This document shows, piece by piece, positions 12,825-25,508 of a stretch of DNA of 64,000 nucleotides (position 1 is its first letter; every line of letters begins with the position of its first letter). Below the pieces are notes generated by a model. The model worked only from the letters and a program-made list of their open reading frames with translations, was not told the DNA's origin and made no database searches. Position numbers and translations under genes: made by a program. This DNA is from Tricholoma matsutake. Lineage: Eukaryota > Basidiomycota > Agaricomycetes > Agaricales > Tricholomataceae. Location: NCBI GenBank assembly GCA_026075535.2, contig AP026545.1:3658001-3722000 (forward strand). The letters are read 5' to 3'.

Positions 12825-14494
12825 TCATAACCCTACAATTTCCACCTGATCGCCATCTTCCAAGTCCGCTTCACCAATCTCAGCCTCATTCTCCATCTTG
12901 TCTCCATCAACACGCAACTTTGGGTCCTTGCCTCCTTTTTTCTTGCCCACAGTGGCTCCAAACACCGCAGGATAGTTGTCTGCCACACCAGCCCTTTTCA
13001 AGAAGGCTTTAACAATTGCCCCACACTTCGTCGTGGGACGCACAGTGAGCGTGATGCCTTTCGCGATAGCTGACTGTACGACTAGCTTGAACGTGTCACC
13101 GTCCGAGTCTGACTCGGCGTCAGAAGCCTGTGGCGGAGACGCGGCATCAGTGTCTGGAGGGATCTCCGTTTGCATTGTAGGGTCGAGGGTAGAGAACGAT
13201 TCCGCCGCAGTGAGCGGGTGTTTGCGGAGGTATTCATAGGTGGCTTTGTCGCAGGCGACTGAACCGTGCATAAGTGAGATGAAAACATTAAACAGTGGAA
13301 AAAGGACGACCTAGTTCATCTTCTTCCCAAATCTTGAGGGTTATAGGTGTGACAGAGGAGAATATACGTTTGCCTCTATATGACATGATGAGGTTTTCTG
13401 TTAAGATGGAAGCCTCTTCTGCCGTGGCTTCAAAAAGGTCGTGAAAATTGTCGTCCTACATATTTTCAGCATTCAGAATGAAGGCACAACGCAACCACGC
13501 ACCCTGTTTATCTTGAAAACCCAGACATCTTTCTTGCCAGCCTCGTTGAGAGGATGAGGTTGCCAGTGAACTGACAATATCACTGTGCCCACAATCTCAG
13601 GTGGCACAGGGGGTGGAGCAGGAAAAAGTTGAACCCGGGAAGCTACAGATTTCGCTATAAGATCCAATTCTGGATTTGCGAAAACAGTGTCGGTTGAGAG
13701 GTCTGCTTCGTGTGTTGGAGAGGCAGGACGCGGAGCAATGTCAAGGGCTTGTCTATATCAAAAGAGATGAATGAAATAGTAGATAGGAATGGCGAGATAC
13801 CTACCGCACGACCTCCCTGGCTTTCTGCAGTTGGTGCAGAGGAAGCGCTGGAGGCGGTGTAATTGACCTAGAACGACTTCGTTCCCGTTTCCGCTTTGCT
13901 GTGTGTTTCTTGCTCGGTGTAGTTGACTCTCCAACTATTTGAATTTCGTCATCCGAATTCTCCGATAAATCTGCCGACAATAACCTATATAAGTGGCGTG
14001 AGTTGGATTCGGAAACACGAATGCCACATGACGCGTCTGTGAACAATGTATCAAGTACGTGTCAAGTGCGCTTTGCCTACACATAGACTAGGCAGGAACC
14101 CACTCACCGAGCGATGTTCTTCTCCCTCTGCCAGGCCGGCATCTCCTCTTTCTTCTTGTACCTTCTCCGCCGAGGCGACGCGACTTCCTCATCACTATCA
14201 CTATCCATGTGGATAATCTTAGTTACTAGATTCCCGGGTCAACTCATCAATACCATGAACTGTCTCGAAAAACAAGCCTTTGTTTAGCCTCTCCAGGTGT
14301 TCCCAATCCTTATTAGTGCGCTTCCGGTTGCGCATGAACACCTCGTCGTCATTCTGCACATCACTTACTTTCTTCTTCAAAGGGCTTGATGTGAGCTTGG
14401 CTGACGATGAGGGTCCAGGTTCCGGTGTTACATCTGAAGGTTTTGCCTTTTGCTTTGGTTTAGGTCGGGGACGTGGACGAGTTACATCGGACAT
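12825..14494 (-). CDS. Rad60/NIP45/Esc2-type SUMO-like domain protein
   Basis: The C-terminal part carries a SUMO-like (Rad60-SLD) fold: FKLVVQSAIAKGITLTVRPT, then IVKAFLKRAGV, ending LEDGDQVEIVGL. A second, more divergent ubiquitin-like unit is suggested upstream (IVGTVILSVHWQPHPL, KKDVWVFKINRDDNFHDLF, LIMSYRGKRIF). The N-terminal part is disordered and charged (MDSDSDEEVASPRRRRYKKK; SENSDDEIQIVGE), as in this family of genome-stability and SUMO-pathway adaptors. The most likely first exon starts MSDVTRPRPRPKPKQK at 14494 and contains NDDEVFMRNRKRTNKDWEH; the alternative is to start at MDSDSDEE (14208). It lies head-to-head with the GCFC gene. Confidence 0.78.
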
Positions 14495-14570
14495 GCTTCG
14501 ACGAAATGATGCGTGGGAAAGTTTCCAAGTTACCGATGTCATTCTAAAGTCACGTGTTCAGTTAGAACCA
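14495..14570. promoter_or_regulatory. Very short bidirectional promoter gap
   Basis: Only 76 bases separate the proposed start codons of the Rad60-like gene (minus) and the GCFC gene (plus), so both must be driven from the same tiny region or from inside the neighbour's first exon. If the Rad60-like protein starts at 14208 the gap grows to 362 bases. No TATA box is evident. Confidence 0.55.
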
Positions 14571-17444
14571 ATGACTTCGACCCCGCCTGTCATCTTCAAA
14601 CGAACAAAAGCAAAGAAAGCACTCCGAACAAGGGATTCGTCACCAGGAAATGACACAGAAACCTCTGATACAACGACTGGAGTTGACTCTCCCAGTACCT
14701 TGGCGGCAAAACTTAAGAACAAGGTCAAAAAGAAGACAAAGTCACGCCTGAGCTTTGGTGGTGACGAAGATGAGGTTAGCGTGTGTAATGCTCATTAGAA
14801 TTTCATGCTAATTTGGGGGCCTTGGTGAAGGAGAGTAGCAGCGATGTATTCAAGGTCAAGAAGTCACACTTGAGCCAGAAACTGACATTGGGCAAACATT
14901 CATCGTCCGTCCCTTTCTAATCCTTTACTTGTACGCTGGCTGATTGCACCCAGCAATGTCCCATTGAACCTAGATCAAGCTACCATTTCGCCATATCGTG
15001 GTCCGACCTATGACCAAGAACACCTTAGGGAACTGAAAGCCAACACGCCATCTTCTCGCTCTGTTGTGGCAGCTGATCCCTATGACACGGACATGTCATT
15101 GGATGTAGGGGATGTTTCTGTGATGAGTGTGGATAGAGCTGATGTCTCTGGTGAGCTGTCATCAATGGGCAAGGATTACGTTCTCAATTGTTTTTTTGGA
15201 ACTAGGAATTTCCGACGCTATCATTCCTTCTGAATCCTCGATCAAAGTTGCGAGAGAACGACGTGAACTACTTCGCAAGACTGGAGAGACTGGTATCTCT
15301 GGAGCTGATGATTTTGTCTCTCTGTCGGTAGTTCGGAGGGTTGAGGACCAGGGTCCTCATCCAGAAAGCCGATTGATGAGGGAAGAAGACGAAGTGGGTG
15401 ATGCTGACGATGGTTCGTTCCTGCGATTTCCATTCTATGCATACCATATACTCAAGAATAGGACACTCCGGATAGAATTTGCGGAATACACGAGCGCCCA
15501 AGAGAGGATAGCTCTCGGGAAGAAATCTCGGAAGGCAGAGGCAAGTAAACGGCGGGACGTGATGAAAGATATGATTGCAGATGCGTATGTCTTTCTATCT
15601 TAATTGTAAGGCGATAATTTGACGCACTTCGAAGGGAAGAACAGGATGAAGAAACAATGGAATGGGAACAGGAACAGCTTCGCCGAGGTGGGCATGAGAC
15701 TCCAGATTCGAAGGCGTCTTCAGCCTCCAAGGTCAAACAGACGTATAAACCAGCGCCCAGTAAGATTGAGATTTCTGTCAACACTTGTTTTCTAATCAAA
15801 GGGGTTTTTTTTTGTTAAGTCCCTGCTGATACACCAGTCCCGACATTGGGTCCTGCCATTGCTCGTCTCGTACAGCAGCTCTCCCAGCTAACAACCTCTC
15901 ATACTAATAATACGGCTACTTTGAGCTCCCTTGCCCAGGAGCGCGATGAATTGGACGTCAGAGAAACAGAGATGAGAGACATGGTTGGTCGAGCCGAAGA
16001 GAAGAGGGCATGGTTTAGTAGCTTCAACGAGTGGGTGGAAGGCGTCGCTGCCTTTTTGGACGAAAAGGTCTACTTTACATCCCTTGATTATCGCTTGAAT
16101 TCTGATTGACATAATTTACAGTACCCTCTCCTTGAGAAGCTGGAAGAGGAACATGCATCTCTTCTTAAAGAAAGGTTCAATATGATCGACCAAAGGCGGA
16201 GGGCGGACGATATAGATGACTTGGCTACTTTCCTCGGCCCTCTGCCCCTCGTGCAACCTTCCGAGCCAGAAGTCGAGCAGTCCGATGAACTCAGCCGCGT
16301 CATCCCGAGGCCCAATCCCGCCATTCTAAAACGAGAGCGTCGAGAAGCGCGTATTAAGCGCCGTCAAGCTCGCCGACAAAAGTCAGGAGAGGAGGAAGAG
16401 GAGGGCTTTTCGACAGATTCATCTCTTTCAAAGCCCGAAGCGTCCGACTACGCGAATGCCCTCAAATCCTTGGCAGCGCGAACGAAGGATGTCCTTGCTG
16501 ATGTGCGAGCGGAAGATTTTCGTGACCCTGGGAAAGGGCGGTGGAGTGTCTGGAGGGAGAAGTACGCGGATAGTTATATCGGAGCTTGGGGAGGGCTGGG
16601 TGTGGTTGGCGTGTGGGAGTTCTGGGTGAGGCTAGAGATGGTGGGATGGGATTGCGTAGAGGTAGGACTTCTAAATTTCTCTGGCAGCCATTCTGATACG
16701 CTGGCTCGCAGGACCCGAAAAGTTTTGACAGCTTCAAATGGTATAAAGGGTTGTACGAATACTCAAGACCGACTGAGGGGAATGGGGGTGAAGGCGAATT
16801 AGGCCCCGACGGTGATTTGGTGGCATCGATGATTTCAACGACTGTCATTCCAAGGATCGTAGCAGTGCTAGCTAGTGGAGCATTTGATGTGTACTCAGGG
16901 AGGCATGTCAGAAGGGTAGTCGACCTGGCCGAAGAGGTTGAAGCAAGCGTAGATGAAGGCAACGCAAAGCTTCAAGTAAGGAACTACCATAGTTGATGTC
17001 TATGTTGGCTAACTTCTCGGAATCGCAGATTTTATTGAAGACGATCACATGGGCCTTCGAATCCGCAATCGGCAGTACTGAAACCCTCCTTGCAAAACAT
17101 AAGGCCGTTCGCCACGCGCTTTCATCGTTCGATCCCGAAGCAATACCTGCAAGAAGAAGGTTTTTGAACGGTCAAATCAAGCTCCTTAGAAATCTTGTGC
17201 GGTGGAGAAAACATACTAGAGAACGATATGGGGTGGACCTGTTGGTAAAAAGGATTGTAGGGACATGTATTCTTGATGTAGCTGAGGGAGGTTGGGAAGT
17301 TGGCGGTGAAGAAATTGCTCGAAAGGTCTGTTCCAAGTTTCAGATGTTGACATGTACTCAATCCCGCTAAATTTCCAGGCTGCCTCGATTGTACCCAATG
17401 ACTTGATACCAAATGATCTACGACGAAGAATTGGGCAATCATAA
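14571..17444 (+). CDS. GCFC-domain protein (PAXBP1/GCF/ILP1-like)
   Basis: Nuclear protein of a family linked to spliceosome disassembly and transcription. It starts MTSTPPVIFKRTKAKKALRT, then LAAKLKNKVKKKTKSRLSFG with an acidic GGDEDE, and VFKVKKSHLSQKLTLGKHSS; this N-terminal signature is typical of PAXBP1/ILP1. A coiled-coil follows (LSSLAQERDELDVRETEMRD). The GCFC region starts about LEKLEEEHASLLKERF and includes NPAILKRERREARIKRRQAR, GRWSVWREKYADSYIGAWGG and MISTTVIPRIVAVLASGAFD. The C terminus reads VPNDLIPNDLRRRIGQS. Length is about 750 residues over roughly nine exons. Splice borders were placed by eye from the conserved frame; for example VDRADVSG joins ISDAIIPS across a GTGAGC...AACTAG intron at about 15151-15205. 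Confidence 0.88.
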
Positions 17445-17993
17445 TGCGCATTCTATTTCGGGCGTTCTCTTGTCATCGGTTTAGACAAATCACGGAGGTC
17501 GGCCCGCTTCGAGCATGCTTAGTTAAGATTTCAGCGCGAGTGATTCCACTCTGCCCACGCTGTCATCTGCACTCGTGCCTCGAGACATCGATCTTGAAGC
17601 TTCATGACCTCCACGACGTACGCCTTCTGGGCATGTCCTTCCTTGTGGAATGGTTCGTTCCGCTGTCAAACATCTTTCAAAGACTTGATTTTCTTATCTT
17701 ACTCCACATACCATGGTCGTGTGACGTGATTCCCCCAACAATTTTCGAACAAAATAAACAATCCGTTCAATGTTCGTCGGGTCATTTATGCTTAAAGTTT
17801 TACATTTGTTCGTGAATCTACTACTAAGTATTGACATTTTACACCACAATCGCTAATAATGCAGACAAACAACAACAAGTCCGAGATAGAGGGCCAGGCA
17901 ATGAGCATTTTAAGTAATAATAGTAAGGTGTAAGTTAGGATATTTATACGCGTGATGACTCGGAGCCGCCTTCAATATGTCACAGGCAAAAAT
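17445..17993. other. Convergent 3' spacer
   Basis: Lies between the ends of two genes that point at each other, so it should hold both 3' untranslated regions. The plus-strand frame at 17444-17815 has no recognisable features. No repeat or RNA gene was seen. Confidence 0.5.
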
Positions 17994-19439
17994 TTATACA
18001 ACTCCCGCGGCACCTGACGGAGGATGTGGTACTTGCTGCGCTTGAGCATGAAGGTGACGACGACGCGCAGCAGCATTCCTAGGTTCATCAGAACACCATT
18101 TCATCAAGTAAATGGAGACCTACGGCCTGTTAAAGATACTTTCCGCGCCGGTGTACAAGAAGGCGTCATAGAAGCATGCTCCTGCCTGAGCACCCAGAAT
18201 GGGAGCCATGATCGGACACCATATCCAGTATTGACTATATGGAAGTCATTCAGCCACCAGATGAAGTGAAGACCCTAGTTTACGCACTGTCTGAACGTGT
18301 AAACAGCTTTGCCATACCCTGCCATAGATGTAAAGATACGTGGTCCCAAGTCACGCGCAGGATTCAACGCATAGCCTGTCAGAACACCACAATTAAAATT
18401 TTATACAGAAAATGTGGTAATGCATGGTATTAGCTCACCAGTTTCCATTCCGAGGGATACTCCAATGCCGAGAATGACCAGAAACAGGTACAGAGGAGCG
18501 AGACCTTGGGGCGGTGCCATGTTCTTCTTGTCCGTCATTGCAAAGACAAGTAATACAAGCACTGCAGTAGCAAGAAACTCTGAGAAGAAAGCGGAGACGT
18601 TCGTCATGTAACCCAGCTGGCATGTACATCAGAACCAAAAACATGTTGACAACTACAGGAGACAAGGCACCCACCGCGAATGTAGTAAAAAGACTAGCTG
18701 TAGTAAGTGTGCGTACGTCACTCCCACCTTCTACTATGTTGATGGCGTGGATGTAATTTGCATACACAAGCGCAGCTCCGGCGAGGCCTCCCATGACTTG
18801 GGCAAAAATGTATATCTGCATTATCATAAATCATAAAGCTAGATCGCAAAGCACTTCTCGTACCGGTACTTTCTTCCATGGGAAACCGCGGTACGTCGCA
18901 AAAGCCAATGTCACCTTCACTCTTCCAGTTAGAGTCGCCATCGCTGTTATTTCCTCACAAAGACATACCGCAGGATTAATATGCCCACCAGATATTCCGC
19001 CCGAAGCCCAGACACCCATAGCTGTTCCGACGGCCCATCCAAAATTGAGGGAGAGATAACTCTGTGAAAATATTCAGTTGACCGCTTACAAAGTTGTATG
19101 CTATATTATTACTCACGCCTTTCGGCGTCGGAGATACTCCCGTATTCGTGGACAGGACAATCTGGCAGTCAACGCCGGTACCAAAGATGATCAAGATGCA
19201 GACGCCTAGAAATTCAGCAACCGGCTCCCTCAATATTTCGCTGATTTTCGAGCGAATCAGAACATGGAAACAACCAGTAAAGATTATTATAAGAAGTACC
19301 GGTACTTAGACCACGCATTAGGATGGTCCGTGATATGATCATCGTAGCTTGAGCTCGTAGCATCTTTATCCTCGACATGAGAAACAGATTCCTTTGCCAA
19401 AGAAGCTCTTCTTGTTATAGAGCGATCCTTCGAAGACAT
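17994..19439 (-). CDS. Aquaglyceroporin (MIP family)
   Basis: Membrane channel for glycerol and small solutes. The short cytosolic N terminus ([20 protein letters not shown]) is followed by [20 protein letters not shown]. The first pore motif sits in [12 protein letters not shown], interrupted by an intron right after it, and the second in [13 protein letters not shown]. The aspartate after NPAR marks the glycerol-conducting branch. Other membrane helices include [40 protein letters not shown] and [19 protein letters not shown]. The last helix region is [18 protein letters not shown], then FNRP joined across an intron to a basic tail, [15 protein letters not shown]. About 330 residues, normal for the family. 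A slightly longer start at 19481 is possible. Confidence 0.92.
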
Positions 19440-22400
19440 TGAAGTCGACCCTACGCAAGCAAATGACAGGCAGGAAGACAAGAGTTATCGGTGGAACACA
19501 AGACCCGTCGAAGGGATAGCCCGTCATAGAACGGATATTTATACAGACGAATATGTAATGAGAGTCCCTTAAAGCCAATACTAAAGCAAATAGGCGTGGT
19601 CATGGGGAAAGAATGATCGAAGCGGGGGTGGGGAAGCAGCACATGAGTCCGGAGTTGTAGTATCAATTCACTGGCATGTGCCCTATGACGATTTCCTTTT
19701 GACTTCGACGGTCTGATGTGATCAATATATGATGAAGTGGAATGCTCACATAGAATGCTCACACTACTGTCAATGCCACATAGAAAGCTTCAAAGGCGGG
19801 TGCATTGGAGCACAGTTTACCCTTTCTCTATTTATAGCGCTCACGATCACTTCCGCTACGAGTCGGCACTTGAAGCTTGAACTTGCTATACAAGACCCTA
19901 CACTATGCAATGATGCGTACAAAACGGAGTGCCGCAGATTGGCTTATCTGCGAAACGACTGGAAGTTCCTGCCATTCGAATATCCCGCCCGACCGGCCGC
20001 ATTCATGACTGTATTCCTGTAGGACTGACTAGTTGGGGCCCAGGCGTCGTCAATGCCGTGTGCGATACACGGCGACACAAGGTGGACACATTGTTCCGGT
20101 TTCCTCAGGTCAAAAAGCGAATTGAAAATTCATTTATTTGTTCTACGTCCTACGTCTATTTGTAATACAACCCCAGCAAAAGTGGAAATTTCGCTTCTGT
20201 CTGCAAGTCGGAAGCAAAGGTCACGCCGCGCAACTAAAACAACGCAAGGTAGGCTAAAGGTACACAAGGTAGGCGTAACCCAAGGTTGCAGAAACTAAAT
20301 AAAACACCTGTGGCTTGCCATAACTGACACGACCAAAAGCGTTCAACGAACACTGCGGCGTCGCACCCTACTATAATATGTGACACCGCAGAACTTTCGA
20401 AAAGGCAAATAAAAACGTAACCGTACCCCATTTTCCCAACAAATAAAATGGGTCAAATAGTCATTAAAAATCGTAGCTTTTCTCTCTTTGCATGGCAAAG
20501 CAAAGCAAGAAGTCTATAGACAGTCTACCTATTGTTCGGAGAGAAACTATTGGATTACTGACTATTACATAATTAGTAAAGTTCAACATTTTGGCGATAA
20601 GTATGACGCGACGCGTCGTCCGCTACCCAGCCCAGATCACGCTGCTTTCCTAGAAGCGCCGAAGATTGTCCGCTTGGAATGAAATTTCACTGTGGCTCCG
20701 CGGGGCCGAGGCCGAATTGTCTGACCGGCGATGATCCGCAGTCGGCTCAAATCCCGCCCCATCTTGGGGTAATCTTTTAAAGCAGTAAACTTGTTATTGC
20801 ACGCGCTTGCAAATCGCGTGAGGTCACTGACGTGTGGCATCCGCTTGTGTGTATAAGTCGCTTTATAATGTTGCATAATACGCTACTAGTAAGCAGAATG
20901 GACTTATGCGGAACTTGGAAGTTCCCGGAGTCCACTTTTTGGTCCTGTGTTACTTTGTGTGTTACAGTTGATAATCTCAATAGCCTCCGGACTGACCCGG
21001 GGCCTGACATTTATGCATGACGAAAATACATCACGAACATGACAGTTCCGTGACCCCGCCAAAGTGTGACACGATTCAACCGCCAACTCATGATCAGGCT
21101 CTAGTGACTTACGATCTCCGATCTTCAAGTTAGTATCTAGCCTCGCCACAGTTGAGTAACTGACAGGGTAATTCAAGTCAGAAATCCATGTTCTGGTATA
21201 ACTGACTCAGATGTGACAACAGTAGTACTTTTGGTACTTCTCTGACCTTGATAGAGTTGGTTGTGTAAATATCAAAGTGCCATTTGTCTTTGAGTGCTGA
21301 ACGTTGAACAAGCTCATCGGATGATCGGACCCCAGGCGTTCATCAACATAGGCATAGACAGTTGTCAGTCATGGCTATTGAGGTTCTCGCGCTGTGTCAT
21401 CTGAGCAGGTTTACAGCTGTTCTCGGTGCATCGTTACGGACAAGTGCCTTCAGCGGTCGTTGATATGGGTTTTTTTGCAAGGTTTACAAGTGGACTGGGG
21501 TCTAGCAGACATCACTGCAGCTGGCTGCCTCTCAGTTGGTACTATACTATCCCCTGTACTACTTTCGATGCCTTCACAGATTGATACGGAAGCTAGTACC
21601 TACAACCACTGACTGCTTCTTCCCTATGTATTCTTTATAAAACGTTTGCAACTGCATGCCTTCTTTGCCGATGCTCGTAGAGTACAAGTACTAGTCTTCT
21701 GGGCATTTTCATTGGCAGGTGGCGTGGGTCATTGGGCTGCCAGGCTTGCGCCTTACACATAGTCTGAATGCATACACTGACGTCCCGATCTTCCAGGGGG
21801 CATTTTTTTTTGTGAAGGGGTATGGCCGATTTGCGGGTAGCATTGATATTTGGGTAGCAGTTGGTATCATCTCTGCTAGTGGCCGTTTGAATTGTTCTTT
21901 AGGGATGGCGCCACCCTTTTGAATTTCTCCTAGTTCACCCGTTCCCATCCGAAACTTTTTTTGTTGCGATTGCTGTAGCGTTCACTCTTATTGCCATTTT
22001 TGTTGTTTTGGTTTTGCGCGAATTTGTTTGATTGCCCTTGCGATGACAGCAAGTCTTCATTTCCGACGGGCAATCCTGTGGCACCTATTGTGTCTTCTAC
22101 CTATACCCTGCTCCTGTAGGATGCGTCACTGACTTTTTATGACCTTGCGGGATGGGACGAGTGTGGGGTTTACAATATATTGGCGCACTCGGGGCTTGTT
22201 AAGCGGTTGGTGTTTTGTTATGTCTGTGTCGTCACTATATATCTCATGTGAATATATTATTTCGTGTTTACAAGATCATACATTACATTAGGCAGACAAT
22301 TCCAGGGAGTGTCAAAAATTAATTAAAATTAGCCGTATCTTCAGCTCTGCCTCCAACTAATTCTTGGACAAGCTGCCGGTTTTCGTAAGCCTGTAAGCAA

Positions 22401-22791
22401 GCACAGCTGTCACTATAACGGCGGGAACAAGAAAGCGATGGTCGGGATGGCAGAAGATATCTGTACGAGCATGACAATGCTTCCGGCGCGTGAGGCGAGA
22501 CCGTGAAATTGAAAGCCTGCGGAAAGAACATAGACTTGAAGAACAAAGAGGTGATGGTGGTGGTGTACTATAGCTAGTACATACTGTAACAAGAATGATT
22601 GTTGTCAAGAGTTGTATTACGCTTAGAGAGCAACATGAACCGAGAAATAAGCATACTACGTATCCAAAAACAAGAGGGAAAACCTGCATACAATGGTCCC
22701 GTCATTTAGATATATTAAGGCGCGGAAGAACAACCAATGAGCCTCACGAACCATCAAAATCATATACTCCTCTAAACGGCGCCATCTCCCA
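19440..22791. other. Spacer, no convincing gene
   Basis: The first part should be the aquaglyceroporin promoter. Open frames here (for example 19729-20022 and 21394-21612 on plus) have no domain signature and no consistent exon chain. A stretch around 21640-22160 may be an old retroelement remnant, listed separately. The ORFs at 22319-22689 on minus lie just past the transporter stop and look like chance frames in its 3' region. Confidence 0.45.
21640..22160 (-). mobile_element. Possible decayed retroelement fragment
   Basis: On minus, one frame gives an asparagine/lysine-rich run (QSNKFAQNQNNKNGNKSERY) ahead of SNRNKKSFGWERVN and a stop, preceded by VEDTIGATGLPVGNEDLLSS. The composition recalls the low-complexity linkers of gag-like polyproteins. 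Nothing enzymatic is visible and the frame breaks soon after. This is a composition-based guess only. Confidence 0.2.
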
Positions 22792-24562
22792 TCACCACCT
22801 TCTCGCAACCCTCCCCACAGCCCACACCAGCCCCGCAGCACCCCCAACACACATCCCACACACTCCCACGTCCCACACAATTCTCTTCTTAAACTGCCTC
22901 CTCTGCAGTGCACGCTCCTTGCGCAACAGGAGCTCGTCTGGGCGTCCAGAATGGGGACTTCTCGATCCCGACCAAGAGCCGTCACGGGGTGCAGACTCGG
23001 GTGGGGTCGATTGGGGCATCACTATCGCCAGGGGGCGTTTGAAAAAGTGTGCTGTTACGTGGACCACAGCTGAGAAAAAGTGTCATACGTGAGATGTGAA
23101 CGGTGGATTATCTGTACCACGTACCTGGGAGAAAGAATGTGCTGGAAATAGCAGAGATGACGAGGAAGTCGTTCAGGACGCTAGCTATCCACTTTGGGAC
23201 GAGGGCTAAAGCGACGACAAGGGTGTATAAGAGAAGTTTGGAGATAGGGATTGTGGATGCGCGACGGATGCGTTCGGGAATAGGGAGTGATGGGGTTGTG
23301 ATAATGATGGAGGGGATGCCGAGGAGGAGGGTGGCTGCATTCAGCACTGGGAGGGTGATGGAAGAAAAAGGCGATAGGGATGAGAGCTGTGAAAAATGAT
23401 TCAGGATAAATGGGATGAAAAGAGCGCAAAAACACTTACTGTTTCTGGATCGTTCGGGTTGGCAGAGAATAGGATAGGTGGAAACGTTAGGAGGATAGCT
23501 ATGGACACAGAGAGGGCTGACAATATGTTGAATGATCGTGTCCTTGATGTTTTGGCAGTAGTGATAGGCTGAGTGGTCCCCTTCAGTGAAGCATACAATG
23601 GAAGAGTGGAAGAGGAGGTGAATGCAAAGGCGATGATGGCTATTGTCGAAAAAAGCTTAGCAGTACGATGTATGAACAAATGGAAAAACATACTGATTCC
23701 TTCCCAGAAGATTCCCATTCGAAGCCAGCCTGGACTACTACGAAGGGCGCCTTGTGCGTGTGCATGTGTCACTAATCCGAGCCATGCGACATAGGTTACA
23801 AGAGACAGCCATGTTGCGTAGACAACTCGCTTAGACGCTAGTGACTGTGCAAGGAACAATGGGAATATAACCACAGACAAAGCTATGGTCGATACGATCC
23901 GAACAGGCATAGGTACCCAGTTGGGTAATAGTGGAAGTAATACATGAGCAGCCCCTAAGACCGCAATCAGCACAAAAATCGGCAGAATGCTTGAGAAACT
24001 CACGACGAAGATATGTTGTAGCCAACAAAACCCTGAGGGCACCAGTGCCCACCCGTACCGTGCTCCTTAAAATGCTCCGATGGCGTTCCTTGCCTCTGCC
24101 TCTGGCAAAAGCATCCAGAATGACATCTTCCAGATCTGCCGCTCGCATGTACTGTGCAAGCATGTACCATATCTGCCTCGCGAAGGCAGACAAGCCAGCG
24201 AATGCGAACAACAAAGGTAGCCCGTACTTGAGGGGGAGTGAGGTATGCGGAAGGAACAATGCCCCGAGCTTGAGATACGGCGACAAGAGGTACAGGAAGA
24301 CTACAGGTGGCCCGAGGGGTGTTACAGAGGCCCTCCGCACCTCGAATTGTGGGCTGTGGTCATCGTCTTCGTCGTCGCTGCTGAAGTCGAATGGAATATT
24401 GCTGTCTTCGGAGTCATGGACGAGGATTAGAGCTGAAGAAGAATCAAGACCTGTTAGCACTGGAGAAGAACCTCGTGATGAGGCCTCGGAGCTAGTTGAG
24501 CTTGTAGAACGAGGCCTTGGAGATTGGATGGCGAGACGCGGTGGTGCGTTTACCCAGGCCAT
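22792..24562 (-). CDS. Multi-pass membrane protein, amino-acid transporter (AVT/SLC38)-like
   Basis: The disordered, serine/acid-rich N terminus (MAWVNAPPRLAIQS; SSDDEDDDHSPQFEVRR) is followed by about ten hydrophobic segments. Among them are PPVVFLYLLSPYLKLGALFL, YGLPLLFAFAGLSAFARQIW, FVLIAVLGAAHVLLPLLPNW and SVSIAILLTFPPILFSANPN. The central FWEGI...TIAIIAFAFTSSSTLPLYASL resembles the sixth-helix region of the Aa_trans family, where a polar break binds the amino acid. C-terminal helices end at STFFLPA, which joins VVHVTAHFFKRPLAIVMPQS across an intron. The protein then has a charged segment (RKERALQRRQFKKRIVWDVG) and a last helix. About 500 residues, plausibly vacuolar. The family call rests on pattern resemblance. 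An in-frame upstream ATG at 24583 exists. Confidence 0.72.
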
Positions 24563-25508
24563 TATGCCAGTGTGGAGGCGCAAACAAGAACTCGATCATT
24601 TATGTTTACAAACAACTCTTAACTTATTGCACGGAGATCGTTTGGCTCCAACAGTAAATTCAAGAGGAAACCCCACGGAAAGAATGTTATAACCTATTCA
24701 TCATTCCAACCGTCCTTCATCGTCGCAAGTCCCCAAGGGAAATGTCGCCAACCGGTTCGAACTGCAGACGGTGCCATCATAGGAGATGCTAGGATTGCCC
24801 CTATGTAAAGGGAGAGGGAGCATTCAGACACTACGTCCATATTCTCAGCTGCTGCATAGGATTCACTAGTCCATCTGCCGAAATTAGATGCCGCCTGAGT
24901 GAAAGTGTGTATTCAAGACACATTCACAAGGCTGGAACCCCGTTCTCATCTTCAGACGTCGCCATGGCGGAGGATCCTCATCTCTAAATCACGCTGTCTA
25001 CTGCTTGCACAGAACTATCCTACTTCAACCCATTTCCTGTGTTACGAGGTCCTTGGATGTTAAAATCAGTCATCCGAGAGCAGTTCACGTTGGTTTCTCT
25101 TCCGAGCGTTATCATTTTGATGCTGTCTGCCGAGCGCACCCTATTTCTTGTCCTAGAATATTGCCTTACCCGAGCGATAAATCCTTGTATCCGCCTCCAT
25201 CTGCTTGTCGCGTCCGTTGTAGCTGGGTGTCATTGTTAAATTTCGGTCACGCGGTTACCCATACTGAAATGCTATGGTCAACCTTTCTCGACTCCCCTGG
25301 TCTTCTTCGATTATCACGAACAGAAGAGAGGGGTCTGAGTATTATATCCCGGGGGCGATTCGAAATTGATGATGCAATACCTCCTCTCCACAAGGGGTAA
25401 TCCAGAATAACATATATGGATCTACAGCTCTGTCCCTTTCCAAGATAAGAACGCACAGAACGACACCCTTGTGAACTTAAACTTCCTCAGGGCCCCAACA
25501 TTTTCGAC
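24563..25508. promoter_or_regulatory. Shared upstream region of transporter and heme oxygenase
   Basis: The two flanking genes point away from each other, so this interval holds both promoters. Small frames at 25005-25400 look like noise. No inverted repeat or RNA gene stands out. Confidence 0.45.

Noticed and set aside
20660..20780. Possible tRNA suggested by GGCTCAAATCCCGCC on plus
   Set aside because: The flanking bases do not form a five-pair T stem, and no acceptor or anticodon arm fits.
22319..22689. Two hydrophobic minus frames as a separate membrane protein
   Set aside because: No start context, no exon partner, and they lie directly after the transporter stop.
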